A stretch of 64,000 nucleotides of DNA from Lineus longissimus (Eukaryota > Nemertea > Pilidiophora > Heteronemertea > Lineidae), in contig NC_088323.1 of assembly GCF_910592395.1 (NCBI RefSeq), positions 14,123,501 through 14,187,500 on the forward strand. Reading direction: 5' to 3'. Below, piece after piece: positions 42,171 to 53,869 of the stretch. The position numbers and the translations under genes were made by a program. Under the pieces are notes generated by a model. The model did no database searches. It had not been told where the DNA came from and worked only from the letters and a program-made list of their open reading frames with translations. Positions within the stretch are counted from its first letter, which is position 1. Each line of letters opens with the position of its first letter.

Positions 42171-43969
42171 CAGGAGCTTGCACCATTCAATGCTAAATGA
42201 GCATTGTCCTCAGTTTGAATGTAAAACACCTAAGATTTTTAATGTCCATTCTTTGATTACTCTTGTTCTTTGCTCCTCAGTTAGCATATACATGTACTTC
42301 AATAAAAGAACTGTCCTAAGTTGGCATGTGAAAACACATCAGAATATTTCTCTGGCTTACTTTGTGTGCTCCTTACTTAAAAATAAATTTGCAGATAGTC
42401 AAAGGGAATAATGTCCTCTGTTTGGATTTCAAATCACCTCACATTTCTTCTCCTTCCCATGTTTTTTTAGCAGATATCCAATCAAAGGTGGACTTTCCTT
42501 AGTTTCCATATCTCAATTCATAACAGATTAATCGCCCCTTGGCTCATACTGTGGGCTTCTTACTACTAGTATTAATTGATTCAAAGATATCCGCACAAAA
42601 GGACTGCCGGTTTAAAATCGCATCAGATGTTTGTCCCTTCGTCAGTGTTATATAAGCTCTCTTTGTTAGCATGGTTGGTTCCTTTTGAACAACAGTATGC
42701 AGAAAGCTACTCAAAATGTGTACTGTTCGAAGTTTGCATTCTGAACCTCATATTAATTTTGCTTTCATTAGTTTCTCTTAGCCATCATTGTTTGCTCCAT
42801 TCTTGAACATCAGCTTGCAAAAATCAAAGCAAAAAGGAGGACTGTCCCTAGTTAGCATTTTAAACGCACTCAATTGTTAATCTCCATTCTTGGATTTTTC
42901 TTTTAACTCTTATTGTATGATGCTGCGATAGCAGATATGCACTTTAATTAGGACTTTTAGTTTCCATGTCAAATCACACTTGATTGATCACCCTTCTTCA
43001 ATTTTGCATTTTTCTAATTTTGCACTCCCGCCTTGAAAATATTTTTTTGTGTTTGCTTTCTCGATTTGCACCTTTCCTGAAAATGAATTTGCATATATCT
43101 TGTCAAAATGTGGACTTACCGCATTTGCAGGAAAAAATATCTCATGATAATTTTGATTCCTGTGTTTTGCATTGTCTGTCACTGTTCACTCCTTCCTTGA
43201 ATATCAGCTTGCGCGGGTCCATGCAAAAGGAGCACTGTCTTCAGTTTGAATGTGAAAACACATAAGATTTCTTATGTCCATTCTTTGATTACTCTTGTTG
43301 TTTTCTCCTCAGTTAGCAGATATCTAATGAAAGACAACTGCCATTATTGTGCATGTCAAACACTATCATCACCCTTCTCTAACATTTCATTGGCTTTAAT
43401 TGTGTGCTACTCTCTTGAATATTCATTTGCAGTCATCGAGTCAAAATGTGGTCTGTCCTGCAGTTTGCTTGTCAAAATAACATCATATTGATTTTCCTTT
43501 CTGTTTTGTGTTAGATCTCAATGATTGCTCGTTTCTTGAATACATGCATGCAAAAGGAGGACGGTCCGCTGTTTGCATATGAAAACAAATGGACTTCTTA
43601 AATGTGCATTCTACGATTAATGGTTTCTCTCATTGTTTGCTTCTGAGCACCAGATATCCACCTAAACAAGGACAAGCTATGGTTTGCATGCCGAATTATC
43701 AGATTAATCACCCTTCTTCAGTTTTGCATTGGCTCAAAATTGTGTGCTACTTTCTTAAAAATGAATGGGTGGAGGTTCAATCAAAAGGAAAACTGTCCAC
43801 AGTTTGCATGTGAAATCACCTCATACTTATTTTTTTTACCTCAGTTCTGTAGTTTAAGTCTTGATTGTGCGCTGCCTTCTTGAACGTACATCAGCTTCCA
43901 CAAATCCATGAAAGGAACGTTGTTGTCAGTTTGCACGTGAAAACGCATTGGATTTTTAATTCCTTTTTA

Positions 43970-44019
43970 GCTCACCTCTTAGCAGAGGTGAGCTTATCCC
44001 ATACCGTGGCGTCCGTCGT

Positions 44020-44054
<35 letters not shown>

Positions 44055-45009
44055 CGTCGTCGTCCGTCGTCCGTTAGCAGGGCACGTTTCGTAACTGTTA
44101 GAGCTATTGAGTTGAAACTTGGTACACATGTACCCTTATGTAATGACACCTGGGAGACCAAGTTTCGGTCCGATTCGTTTCACGGTTTGGCCACCAGGGG
44201 GCCAAACGTTAAAAGTGAAAATATGCAATATCTTTTCAAGGTCACAGAGGTCAAATGGTGTAAATTGGCCGTTAGGATGTAACGATGGCACGTTTCTAAA
44301 CTGTAATGACTATTGATACCAAATTTGGTACACATTTACCCCTTAGTCAGGTGATCTTAGGGACCGAAGTTTGGTCCAATATGATTCACCACTTGACCAC
44401 CAGGGGGCAAAATCCAAAAACCTTAAAAATGTGATTATTCCTTAACTTCTTGCCCGATTGCCACCAATTTGATATCATGGGTACATCTAACCACCATACA
44501 GTATATGTCACACAGGTTTTTAATTTGACCTTCTTGTCAAGGTCACAGAGGTCAGATGGCGTAAATTCGCCGTCAGGCCGTAACTATGGCACATTTCTTA
44601 ACTGCAATGACTATTGATCACAAATTAAGTACACATGTACCCCTTGGTCAGGTGATCTCAGGTACCCAAGTTTGGTGCGATCTGATTTGCCGTTTGGCCT
44701 CCAGGGAGAGGGCCAAATCCTAAATTCTTCAAAATGCCATTATTCCTAGTAATGACTTGCCCGATTGGCACCAATTTTATATCATAGGTACATCTAATTC
44801 TAACAACCATTCAATGTGTCACCCGGGTCTTCTTTGATTTGACCTACTTTTCAAGGTCACAGAGGTCGAATGTACTGTAAATTGGCCATTTTGGGGAAAT
44901 TGTTATTGCTTGGACCTACATCAAACCTAACACTACATGACACAATACCATGCTCTTTATCCATCTTTCCTCCACATGAGGTGAGCACAATGGCCCTGGC
45001 CATTTCATT
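43970..45009 (+). mobile_element. Helitron-like non-autonomous element, copy H3
   Basis: Begins with the hairpin AGCTCACCTCTTAGCAGAGG-TGAGCT after a T run and ends AATGGCCCTGGCCATT plus TCATT, the same ends as H1 (12160-14236). A GTCGTC-rich stretch is at 44012-44075. Internally a block of about 300 bp with AAGGTCACAGAGGTC repeats three times (44230, 44540 and 44850). No coding. It interrupts the satellite array. Confidence 0.75.
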
Positions 45010-46440
45010 AAAGTATTGTACATATGTTCTGTAGTCTCTCACTGTTTCCTCGTGGCTTAGCAGATATGCTACTTTTTTTAAATAGTTTCCATGTCAAATC
45101 ACTTCAAATTAATCAATCTAAGGCTCACTTTGCGCGCTCCTTTCTAATTAGTTTGTCAACTCGAAATGTGGACTATCTTTACTTCAAATTGCATCAGATT
45201 TATGCCCCCTCTTCAGTGTTATTTCAGCTCTCTTTGTTAGTTCCGAAATTGAGCCGAAATTTGCTTAAAAAAGAGACATGCTCTCAGTATGCATCATGAA
45301 ATCTTCTCACTATAATATTTCGTCCACTGATTTCTGTAAGCTGTGCTTATTGTTCGATCCATTTTAACATCAGCTTGCACAAACCCATGAAAAAGGAGGA
45401 CTGTTCTTAGTTTGCATGTGAAACACATCAGATTAATCACCATCCCTTCAATGATTCGCTGGCTAACCTTGTGTGCTCCTTTCTTAAAATAATATCGGGT
45501 CAAGGCTCCCTTCTGGAAAACGACTTTCGTTGCCTAACTTTCACTCATCTAACTTTTCTCGAAAACGAAGTTGCAGATATCCCGTCTAAATGCGGACTGC
45601 ATGTGAAATCACCTGATACATATTTTGCTTTTTCTGTTTGTGTCAGCTGTAAGCTTGCACAAACCAATGAAGAAGGATGACTGTCCTCAGTTTGAATGTG
45701 AAACACATAAGATTTCTAATGGCCATTCTTTGTTTTCTCTCACTGTTTTGCTGCCGAGTAGACCTTAGCAGATATATATCTACATTAAAATAACAGTCTT
45801 AAAAAATCAGTTTTAAAATGAGAACCCCTGATTTGTCCCAAACCAGAGGAAGTTCATTTCTAAAATTGATTAGCGCTGTCCACGGTTTCTACTTGAAATC
45901 ACCGTATATTAATTTTTCATGTTTGTTCTATTCTTGAACATCATCATGCACAAAGCCATGGATGCGGAAGACTGCCCTCAGTTTACATGTAAAAATACAT
46001 ACAATTTTAACGTCCATTCATGGATTTTAGGTCACCCCTCATTGTTTGCTCCTGAGTTGGCAGATATCCACTAAGCTGCCGATTGTCCTTAGTTTAAATT
46101 CACATCAGATTAATCACCTTTCTTTAGTTTTGCATTTGCTCACATTGTGTACTCCTTTCCTGAAAATAAATTTGCAGAGGAAGAAGATTGTCCTATGACA
46201 GTTTGCGTGTGAAATAATGGTGAATCAATGTTGAATCAACGTATAGCCTATTCATTCATGATTTAGCCTACCTACTGTTATTTGCTGCTCTCTCAGTTGG
46301 CAGATAACCGCTCCAATATGGAGAGCTATCTTATAAGTTGATATCAGGTTAGACTAATGATCCATCTTTAGTCTTTTTTCTTCGTTTTCTTTGTTTGCAG
46401 GTTTCGGGGACATCAGTTGGCAGAAATCCCATTAAAGTAG

Positions 46441-46900
46441 GACTATTCTTAGTTGGCACATGGAATCAAATCGGACTGTTTCCGTTTTCTGGTTTGTGGT
46501 CACTGTCCTTGGGTTTGTTTTCCATTCTAAAAAATGAATTTTATAAGTTATCTACCAGTCAAACGGAGGACCGTTCTTAGTTTGCACGTCGCATCAGATT
46601 TATGCCCCTTCTTCCGTGATATTTCAGCTCTCCTCATTTCAACTAAAATTTACTTAAAAAGGAGACCTAGGACTATTCTTAGTTGGCACATGGAATCAAA
46701 TCGGACTGTTTCCGTTTTCTGGTTTGTGGTCACTGTCCTTGGGTTTGTTTTCCATTCTTAAAAATGAATTTTATAAGTTATCTACCAGTCAAAAGGAGGA
46801 CCGTTCTTAGTTTGCACGTCGCATCATATTTATGCTCCTTCTTCCGTGATATTTCAGCTCTCCTCATTTCAACTAAAATTTACTTAAAAAGGAGACCTGT
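46441..46900 (+). repeat. 230-bp recent tandem duplication within the satellite
   Basis: GACTATTCTTAGTTGGCACA starts at 46441 and 46671, and the two 230-bp units differ at only a few sites. 230 is twice the 115-bp monomer. A larger repeat of 45180-45800 recurs at about 46820-47400. Confidence 0.85.
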
Positions 46901-47660
46901 TCTCAGTATGCATCATGAAATCACCTCACAATAATATTTCATCCACGGATTTCTGTTAGCTGTATTATGGTTTGATCCATTTTAACATCAGCTTGCAACC
47001 CATGAAAAAGGAGGACTGTTCTTAGTTTGCATGTCAAACACACCAGATTAATCACCATCTCTTCAATGATTCTCTGGCTAACCTTGTGTGCTCCTTTCTT
47101 AAAATAATATCGAGTCAAGGCTCCCTTCTGGAAAATGACTTGTGTTGCCTAACTTTCATTCATTTTACATTTCTTGAAAACCAAATTGCAGATATCCCGT
47201 CTAAACGCGGACTACTTGTGAAATCACTGGATACAATTTTTGCTTTTTGCTTTGTATCAGCTGTAAGCTTGCAGAAACAAATGCAAGAGGAGGACTGTCC
47301 TCAGTTTGAATGTGAAACACATCAGATGTCGAATGCCCATGCCATATTTTCTCTCATTGTTTGCTCTCGAGGTAGCAGATCTACATTTAAAAAATAACAG
47401 TCATGTCAAAACACTTCAGACTTATCTTATCACCCTTCTTCAACTTTGCGATGGCTTTAATCGCGTGCTCCTTTCTTGAAATTTGAATGAATGCATTTGC
47501 GTGCGGTAGGCTATATTTAATTTAGTCAAAACGAAGACGGTCCTCAGTTTACATGTGAAATCCCATCACATCGATTTATTAACTGTATGTGGTGTTAGCT
47601 GCCATTGTTTTCTCCCTCTCGAACATCAGTTTACAATAATCTATCCGAAAAGATGTTTGT

Positions 47661-48762
47661 CCGCAGTTCGTACGATGAAACAAATTTGGCTTGTAATGTC
47701 TATTCTACGATTTGTATGTCAACCTTCATCCTGACAAATCGGGGCATTTCCATTCCATTCTGCTACATTTCGTGTGCCGACGATGCCCTCCTTGATCGAA
47801 ATGCTTTATTTGGCGCTACGATCGCTCCATGGCCGGCTGACTGAGGACAATTATTGTATCAATGCACACCTTCCATGGGCCTCCTTCATACCGAGGACGT
47901 CCTCGGTTTTTTTGTAGTCCACGTTTTTATGGGGCTTGACTAGGCTGACTCCACATTGCATAATATAACAGCAACTTTCAGCAACTAAAACCCCTTTAAA
48001 TGATGTAGTGCGAGTTCAGCCTTTTCAGGCATCACCTATTACCTTTTTGTAGCATGAGACCCCGTTAAATGATGAACTGAATTTGGAGGTCACCATTAGG
48101 AGAGAGTTGGGACACACTCAACCCAGTCTGATATCACCTTTAAAACAAGATTTACAATTCTTCGTTTCAACTAAGCTAGGTCCAGGTTTTATACCTAACC
48201 CAACTCATTTCTTGTTTTGCAAATCTCTTTTCTCATTTCACAAATTTCATTTCTCACTTTACAAGATTTCATTTCTTGATTTCTTGGTTTACAGACACCC
48301 GACTACATGTATGTCCTCGGTTATATTGTGAAATGTGCGTTTGGTCAGTGACCAGACCCTCACGACTATGTCGACTATCGCTAGCGGCAGTGGACAAAAG
48401 CTGGTACACGTTAGTATCAAGCAATTTTCCTTTACTGTGGCATCAGAAGGAACACGTTGCATCCTTCCTGGTAGAGTCAATCAACAATACTGGATGATGT
48501 CCCCCACTTCTTCGTCATTCCCCACTATAATATCTTTCCAATCAGTTCTGGTGAATGTTTCTTTCGTTCCTTCAGGTCACGATCAGCCCACTTCGCAATT
48601 AGATCACATACGGCAACTTTCATGTATCCCGCCTTTAATTATTCGGCCAATTGCCAGTTATCAATCCGAAGAGTTCCTTTCCGAGCTCATACTCATACAC
48701 GGCAGGCTTTTTCTATCTCTTCTCTCATCAATACATATTGGTGATGATATGTAGACCCTAAA
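47661..48762. other. No assigned feature
   Basis: A 139-codon plus-strand frame (48335-48754) and a minus-strand frame within 48620-48520 (MKVAVCDLIAKWADRDLKER) are present, neither recognised. An 18-bp perfect palindrome ACCGAGGACGTCCTCGGT lies at about 47892. Confidence 0.35.
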
Positions 48763-48970
48763 CTATTTAGTGTTGGACTCCTTCTGGTAAGTTGGAACGT
48801 TGGTACGCAGCCAGATGCAGCTTAATGACTGGACATCTAGTGCACAGGCTACGCTTTCCGAGAGCATATTCCACTGTTTGGTGGTTCGTAGGAGGAAGCT
48901 GTTGCTATTTATAACACCAAGAAAGAATTGATTGGTAACACCATTTTTTGAGATCAACTGTATATTTTCA
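48763..48970 (-). pseudogene. Possible LINE pol C-terminal relic
   Basis: The minus strand reads ISKNGVTNQFFLGVINSNSF then LLRTTKQWNMLSESVACAL, resembling the FxRTxxxWNxLP region at the end of CR1/Jockey-like pol. Short and without further motifs, so tentative. Confidence 0.4.
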
Positions 48971-49110
48971 TGAGTCTAGCTTGCGCCACTACCGTGTCTT
49001 CGTCAGGATTGAGGAAACGTACTACAACAGCCGATAAAAGAGTACAGGAATTACACAATAAACAAGATAAGAATGAAAAGAGTAGCCCAATACTCCATTA
49101 CATCATTATT
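48971..49110. other. Short unassigned spacer
   Basis: No recognisable feature. Confidence 0.3.
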
Positions 49111-49510
49111 TTAATAGTCAACACAATACACTTGCCGGATTACATCAAGATTGCCTAGGCCACTACGTAGCATTTCCCTGTTTATTGCAATCATTCGTCT
49201 AATAGCTTCTATCCCAGTACGCTTACTGCGTCTAAGCACAGCAGATTCATCACGTGACGTATCATCCAACACAGTCTTTTTGACATTTGCTCTTACCTTC
49301 GAAGGGTACAGCTTTGAAATTGCTCTACTAGTGTAACCATTGCCACTTCTTATCATGGCCGCTCTGACTCTACCGTCAGAACCAATCAACAGTTCGGTTA
49401 CTCTGCCTAATTTCCCCATGAGCGGGGAACGTTGTCTTCAAACACCTGCACGACGTCTCCTACGCTAAGTCTCACTAGCCGGTAAGGAGGCCAGGCCTAC
49501 CTGCCTCCAA
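49111..49510 (-). pseudogene. BEL/Pao integrase C-terminal relic
   Basis: Minus strand: VRLSVGDVVQVFEDNVPRSW, then after a frameshift KLGRVTELLIGSDGRVRAAM and SRAISKLYPSKV. This is the C-terminal barrel-like region following the integrase core in BEL/Pao pol (VGDxVxV...W.LGRVxE...DGxVRxA...RxxxKLYPLE). No other BEL/Pao domain flanks it, so it is an isolated fragment. Confidence 0.8.
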
Positions 49511-49731
49511 AAATGACGCGACGTCATTTCATGCATACCCCTGTTCCAGCGGCTGTAGACTTGGCAGTTACTCTCACACAAACCTTTACATTTCTGAATA
49601 GCTTGTCACTTTAAGAATACATCTGGCCAAGTTTCAACATCGTCTAGACATACAGTCATGCATAGACTGATGCAGCACAATGCATGAGACACACTGTATG
49701 TTAAGGCAAATTTGAAAAATTTCACCTTTAT

Positions 49732-50748
49732 ATGGCAAGCCAAAGCGGAAAAAATGCAGAACTTAATTTGTACGTTTAAGAACACAAATTAAACGTCAGG
49801 ACCTTTAATTTTCTTATCTAAATTCTCCTTTTTCATTACTTAAAAAAATCATAATCATAAAAAAATTGAAGGGCCTACCATAGAATTAAAGTTTTTTCAT
49901 CTTAGTTTCGTCATTTCATCCGTAAATTTTTCCATAAAGCGTTAAAAATATCATGTCAAAAATGTTTTTCACATAAGAATTTTTCATTTCATGAAAATAT
50001 TTTTTTATAATAGGAAATTTTTCGTTTAGGAAAAATATTTCATCATATCAGCAATTTTTCGTTCAGCAAAATATTTTTCACATCAGGACCGGAGCACGTG
50101 ACCTTCCAGGAGCACGTGATCAGTCAGGAGCACGTGACCACAAAATTTGCTGACGTCACGTTTTGGGGGTTGCTTCGGCCGCAAAACGAGGCAGAGACAA
50201 TAAGAATTGTATTTCATCGTGTGGATGTCGTTTTGTGCCAATAATACCACGTATATTATCGGTACACGGGAGGAATTGAATGATACAGGAGGATTACAGT
50301 ATTAAGCATGGAATCATTTTTTCAACACGACAATAGTACCAAACGTGACGTCATCAATTTTTGCGGTCACGTGCTCCTGGAAGGTCACGTGCTCCTGGTA
50401 TGAAAATGTTTTTACTGAACGAAAAAATTTCTGATATGATAAAAATATTTGTATGATAAACATTTTTCTATATATATAAAATGTCTTTACTAAACGAAAA
50501 AAAAATTGATATGAAAATTCTTTTTACAGAACGAAATATTTTTGACATGATCGATGATAGTTTACGGATAGGAAAATATGAAGCCATGATGAATAAAAAG
50601 CTCTTTTAAAATTGTTTTATGATATGATTTTGTTTTAAAGTATGGAAAAAAAGGAGATTTAGATAAGAAAATTAAAGGTCCTGACGTTAAATTCGTGTTC
50701 TTATACGTACAAATGAAGTCCTGCATTTTTTCCGCTTTGGCTTGCCAT
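49732..50748. mobile_element. Long-TIR non-autonomous DNA transposon with 8-bp target duplication
   Basis: Ends ATGGCAAGCCAAAGCGGAAA are inverted copies, with similarity continuing inward about 150 bp (including AACGTCAGGACCTTTAATTT and TTCTTATCTAAATT). ACCTTTAT occurs directly outside both ends (49724-49731 and 50749-50756). An 8-bp duplication fits hAT-like and a few other superfamilies. The interior has many TTTTTCNTTNNNNAAAATAT-like short units and a central cluster of AGGAGCACGTGA motifs in both orientations. No transposase frame. Confidence 0.85.
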
Positions 50749-50756
50749 ACCTTTAT

Positions 50757-51421
50757 GCCTTATAACTTCAAGATTAACAAGGATGGTGAAAAAAATTTTT
50801 TTACACATCTACTCATCACCTTGAGAAAGCCAACTGACGACTGTTTCAATCTTTTATATAAAAATAGGCTGTCGTTGCGGCTTTTGTTTGAGTTTTTGCC
50901 CTCGAAATTGTACCTTGAGAACATGTGCAATCTCACAGGAACCAGTCGATGTCAACATCCTGTTGAGCTATAAATGTCATGCGGGGCCTGCTCAACGCGT
51001 AAGTGCACAGAAGAAACTGGTATTTTCCTCAAATAATCGTCAGAGCTACCCCTTCACAAAAAACATCGGACATTTACATTTAAACAAGTAGCAATAGGGA
51101 TAGAGTAGGCCCATCTGTATCCATAGTAATCACTCGAGATTGAAGAACTCGTTTTTTGGGAGGGTACAATCCCGACCCGATCACCACTGGCTAGTTAGAC
51201 CTTAATGCACACAAAATATCCTTCAAGCTGCATTTTATCTCAAATATGAAAACTAGATGCAATTACCAGAACGGTGATATGTCACACCATGGGTTAACAA
51301 CAATAGAAGAGGATAATATATGAACAATTTCAAAGTTGTATGCGTATTGCGCGATCGATGGATGAGTCGTGAACAAAGGTGATTTTCAGTCAAAACTGTC
51401 AAAAGTCAGATGTGGGCACAT
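50757..51421. other. No assigned feature
   Basis: A 92-codon frame at 50695-50973 overlaps the TIR element edge and is not recognised. Otherwise AT-rich unassigned sequence. Confidence 0.35.
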
Positions 51422-51543
51422 TAGTGAGGTTTCGCAACCACCCGTTTAGGCCCTACGACGACGTTTATCTATTGTGTGAGTTTACCCGAACAATAGATAA
51501 ACGTCGTCGTAGGGCCTAACCGGGCGGTTGCGAAACCTCCCTA
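51422..51543. repeat. Fold-back inverted repeat, 54-bp arms and 14-bp loop
   Basis: TAGTGAGGTTTCGCAACCAC...ATTGT (51422-51475) is complemented by ACAAT...GGTTGCGAAACCTC...CTA (51490-51543) with only about three mismatches. It lies upstream of the third ankyrin block. The pairing is near perfect, suggesting a recent or maintained fold-back element. Confidence 0.9.
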
Positions 51544-51559
51544 GTGACTTCCAGTGGTC

Positions 51560-51993
51560 ACACTGTGTGCATGTTAGTGTGTGTGTGTTTTGTTTTGGTT
51601 TGTTATTTGTTGTTTGTTTCTTTATGGTTATTTTTTATATTACACCTGACTGTTAGCTATTAATATTTCGTAATCTGTAACCTCACATGTATTTTTTTAG
51701 GAGGAATCAACTTATATACCCTAAAGTCCTGCGAGAGAGAACGAATATTGCTGACATGTCCCTATTTATAAACTGGGGCTCTTGGTCATTCTTGGATGGA
51801 TCATCCCTGCATCGTGTCTCCCTAGTTCAATTTGCTAACCAAATTTGGCTAGGTGTAACAACGAGGGCTTTGATTTAGATTTGGCAACATCTGCAAGGGA
51901 ATAGCATCATTTTCTCTCTTGCGGGATATTAGGGTATATCTTTTTATTGCATTTTGATATTTGGTTATCGACAGTATGTCTGTCTTGTTTCAG
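51560..51993 (+). other. Intron upstream of ankyrin exon, third block
   Basis: Aligned with 20270-20703: GT-rich stretch, GGAGGAATCAAC and CTGCGAGAGAGAACGAATAT, ending in pyrimidines and TTTCAG. Confidence 0.6.
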
Positions 51994-52092
51994 AACGACT
52001 TCACGGCGCTTATGATCGCCTCCCAAGAAGGTCACCGTGATTGCGTAGATGCTCTATTGAAAGGTGGCGCAGAGGTTGACAAAGAGAAGAAG
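51994..52092 (+). CDS. Ankyrin-repeat exon (single repeat), intact
   Basis: Exactly 99 bp between TTTCAG and GTAACA. Encodes NDFTALMIASQEGHRDCVDA then LLKGGAEVDKEKK. The fit to the ankyrin consensus is good (TAL, A..GH, VDALL, GA.V). It differs from the copy at 20704-20802 mainly in the surface-facing first half, leaving the LLKGGAEVDK end almost unchanged. Frame and splice sites are undamaged, although neighbouring exons are missing or broken. Part of the same duplicated family. Confidence 0.78.
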
Positions 52093-52204
52093 GTAACACA
52101 CCAAAACTTCCATTCATCTAAACTTAGCTTTCTAAATCAAAAGATAACAAAGAATATTATTGTTGAATGAGATAACTAGTTTGAATCACTTAAAATCATC
52201 TTCA

Positions 52205-52365
52205 CCTCAGGGATCGTATTCATGAAGCCTTCTTAAGAGAGTTTAGTGAGAATTTACGTATTACTAGGTGGTTCTTAGCGAGTTGCATCATATTGTCAAA
52301 GCACTCGTAACTTCAATCGATTTCGTAAGTCGCTACTAGCGCTACGTGAGGTGTTTTCGACTTCG
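52205..52365. repeat. 160-bp intronic repeat, second copy
   Basis: Matches 20938-21097. Here it continues into TTTTCTATAGAGGTTCTTCA, sequence which in the other block is displaced by the copia LTR. Confidence 0.65.
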
Positions 52366-52680
52366 TAGCGTTTTCTATAGAGGTTCTTCACGTGACTTCA
52401 TGACATGACGTTTTGATGGCCACCTGCCAATGCATTTCCTTTACGTCGTGACCACGTGTGACGCGGCAAATATGGCAGTGCAAAACAATACTCTAAATTC
52501 CGACGTTAGATGGCGCGCCGATCAAATCTGACTTGACACTAGGTGGCAGCAGCTGACGGGTATAAAAAGACACGCCCACAAAATGTCTGCGATCGATAAA
52601 TTTGAAACCGCAATTCACACACTTTGTGACCAAAAACATTGGAGAAAAGTATCATTTACAAAAGAGTGTTTTTAAAAAAG
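52366..52680 (+). promoter_or_regulatory. Possible TATA-type promoter and short leader
   Basis: GGGTATAAAAAGACACGCCC at about 52557-52576 is a good TATA box. A 30-codon frame (52583-52675, MSAIDKFETAIHTLCDQKHW) starts only about 20 bp downstream, too close for a normal transcript start, so the pairing may be chance. The region may be the LTR or end of an unidentified element. Confidence 0.25.
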
Positions 52681-52735
52681 GTCGTAGACTCTCTATTGAA
52701 ACGTGACGCAGAGGTTGACCTAGGGGAAAAGGTAA
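52681..52735 (+). pseudogene. Ankyrin exon 3' half remnant
   Basis: GTAGACTCTCTATTGAAACG then GACGCAGAGGTTGACCTAGG and a GTAACAC donor correspond to the second half of the ankyrin exon; the 5' half is gone. A GGTGGC to GTGAC difference removes the conserved glycine and shifts the frame. Confidence 0.55.
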
Positions 52736-53279
52736 CACACCAAACGTCCCATTCATCCTAACTTAGCGTTCTAAAATCGTAAGATAATAAAGCGATGTAT
52801 GTTATTGTTGAATGGGATAGCTCTTGCGGTCATCTACACCTCAGACTCTTATCCATTTATATATTTCGATATTTGCTTATCGATAGAATACTCATTAAAT
52901 TGTTATATACATTAACATGGCTGTATACATGTAGCACTGCGGCTGTCCCGAGAGGAAAACAATGGCCAATTTGAACCATGTGGCGCCTCGAAAGTTAAAG
53001 TTAAAAAAAGTCAAAGAGGTAAACATATAGGGTCAAAATTTGCAATGTCCATTAAATCTTGGTAAGAAGATACGACTTGTTATCCAAAGTTTAACATTGT
53101 AGATACTTCCTGATCAGTAGAACATATCGATAATTGCGGTTATTAATTAATTAAACACCGCGTTTGTGTTATTCGATCATTCACATGAGGTTTATAGCTC
53201 ACACATTTTTGCGTGGCGTTACAGCAGTGCAAAAACATGAACAAACAAACCGCATGTAATCACGAAATACTATCGTACA
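52736..53279. other. Intron-like sequence, no gene
   Basis: AT-rich, matches intron sequence 3' of other ankyrin exons near its start. No other feature. Confidence 0.4.
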
Positions 53280-53700
53280 ATGCTATCGTGACTTCTGCTC
53301 AAAATTATCAAAAACCGACGCCGTTAACGACAGTCTGCAGACTCAACTTAACGGGTTAAAACACGAGAACAGCGTCCTTAAGTCTCAGTTAGACAAAAAC
53401 AACTGAGAAATCTGTAAAATAAAGGGAATAGGAAACCAAAAAGCTCAGAAAACAGAGTAATGAGCATATATAACTCACTAAGGCGAGACGAAATCAAACT
53501 TGAATTTGAACGTAATCAAGGACATTCGGGTGTTTCGAAACTTCGTAATGATCTGAAGCAACTGAAAGCAGACGTCAGTGCGATCGAGATGCCAGACATG
53601 AGCTGGGATTTAAATGACATTCGGAAAATGCTGGGTCAACTAACTTTTGACAGGGCCAGTTCCTGCACTCTATCACTCGTGGAGTGACCACATGCATGTA
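53280..53700 (+). pseudogene. Ankyrin-family coiled-coil segment relic
   Basis: Reads KLSKTDAVNDSLQTQLNGLK then HENSVLKSQLDKNN, a heptad-like coiled coil ending in a stop at about 53402. It continues as ICKIKGIGNQKAQKTE, then (53460-53687) SLRRDEIKLEFERNQGHSGV, KLRNDLKQLKADVSAIEMPD and MSWDLNDIRKMLGQLTFDRA. The MLGQLTFDR tail recurs after 20160 and 39795. Likely a coiled-coil region of the same ankyrin-family protein. One nonsense codon and lack of splice context indicate a relic. Confidence 0.55.
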
Positions 53701-53869
53701 TTTATAAGGAGGCTTGGGTTATCTGTTCATATGATTACAAAAAGCAAACTCAAAATGTTAAGTGTTCATCATCAAATGCGAATGAAAAAAATACATGTGA
53801 TAGCCAGTAACGTCATCGATATTTATGTTGATTATCAGTAACTAATCACAGAGCTTTTATTTTTGTATG
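53701..53869. other. Unassigned spacer
   Basis: No recognisable feature. Confidence 0.3.

Larger units (their letters stand above)
40560..47660 (+). repeat. Diverged higher-order satellite, about 115-bp monomers in three types
   Basis: A phrase like GGACTGTCCTCAGTTTGCATGT recurs near 42208, 42312, 42412, 42490, 42600, 42720, 42838, 42950, 43110, 43230, 43330, 43447, 43560, 43670, 43790 and 43920, and again from 45080 to 47650, at mostly 100-120 bp spacing. Monomers cycle through three kinds: A (ending TCCATTCTTTGATT, CTCAGTTAGCAGATATC), B (AGATTAATCACCCTTCTTCA, TTTGTGTGCTCCTTTCTTGA) and C (TTTCTGTTTTGTGTTAG, TGAACATCAGCTTGCACAAA). The array is interrupted by inserts at 41327-42170 and 43970-45009. 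No coding is conserved. Confidence 0.75.

Noticed and set aside
44010-44077. Arginine-rich open frame from the GTCGTC run
   Set aside because: Simple-sequence translation inside a Helitron-like element.
47892-47909. Palindrome ACCGAGGACGTCCTCGGT followed by T run as a terminator
   Set aside because: Intrinsic terminators are a bacterial feature; this is eukaryotic DNA and the structure is short.
48335-48754. 139-codon plus-strand frame as a host gene
   Set aside because: No recognisable domain, no splice or repeat context; cannot be supported beyond an open stretch.
52561-52675. TATA box with short downstream frame as a real gene
   Set aside because: The ATG is too close to the TATA box and the frame is 30 codons with no homologue; kept only as a low-confidence regulatory note.
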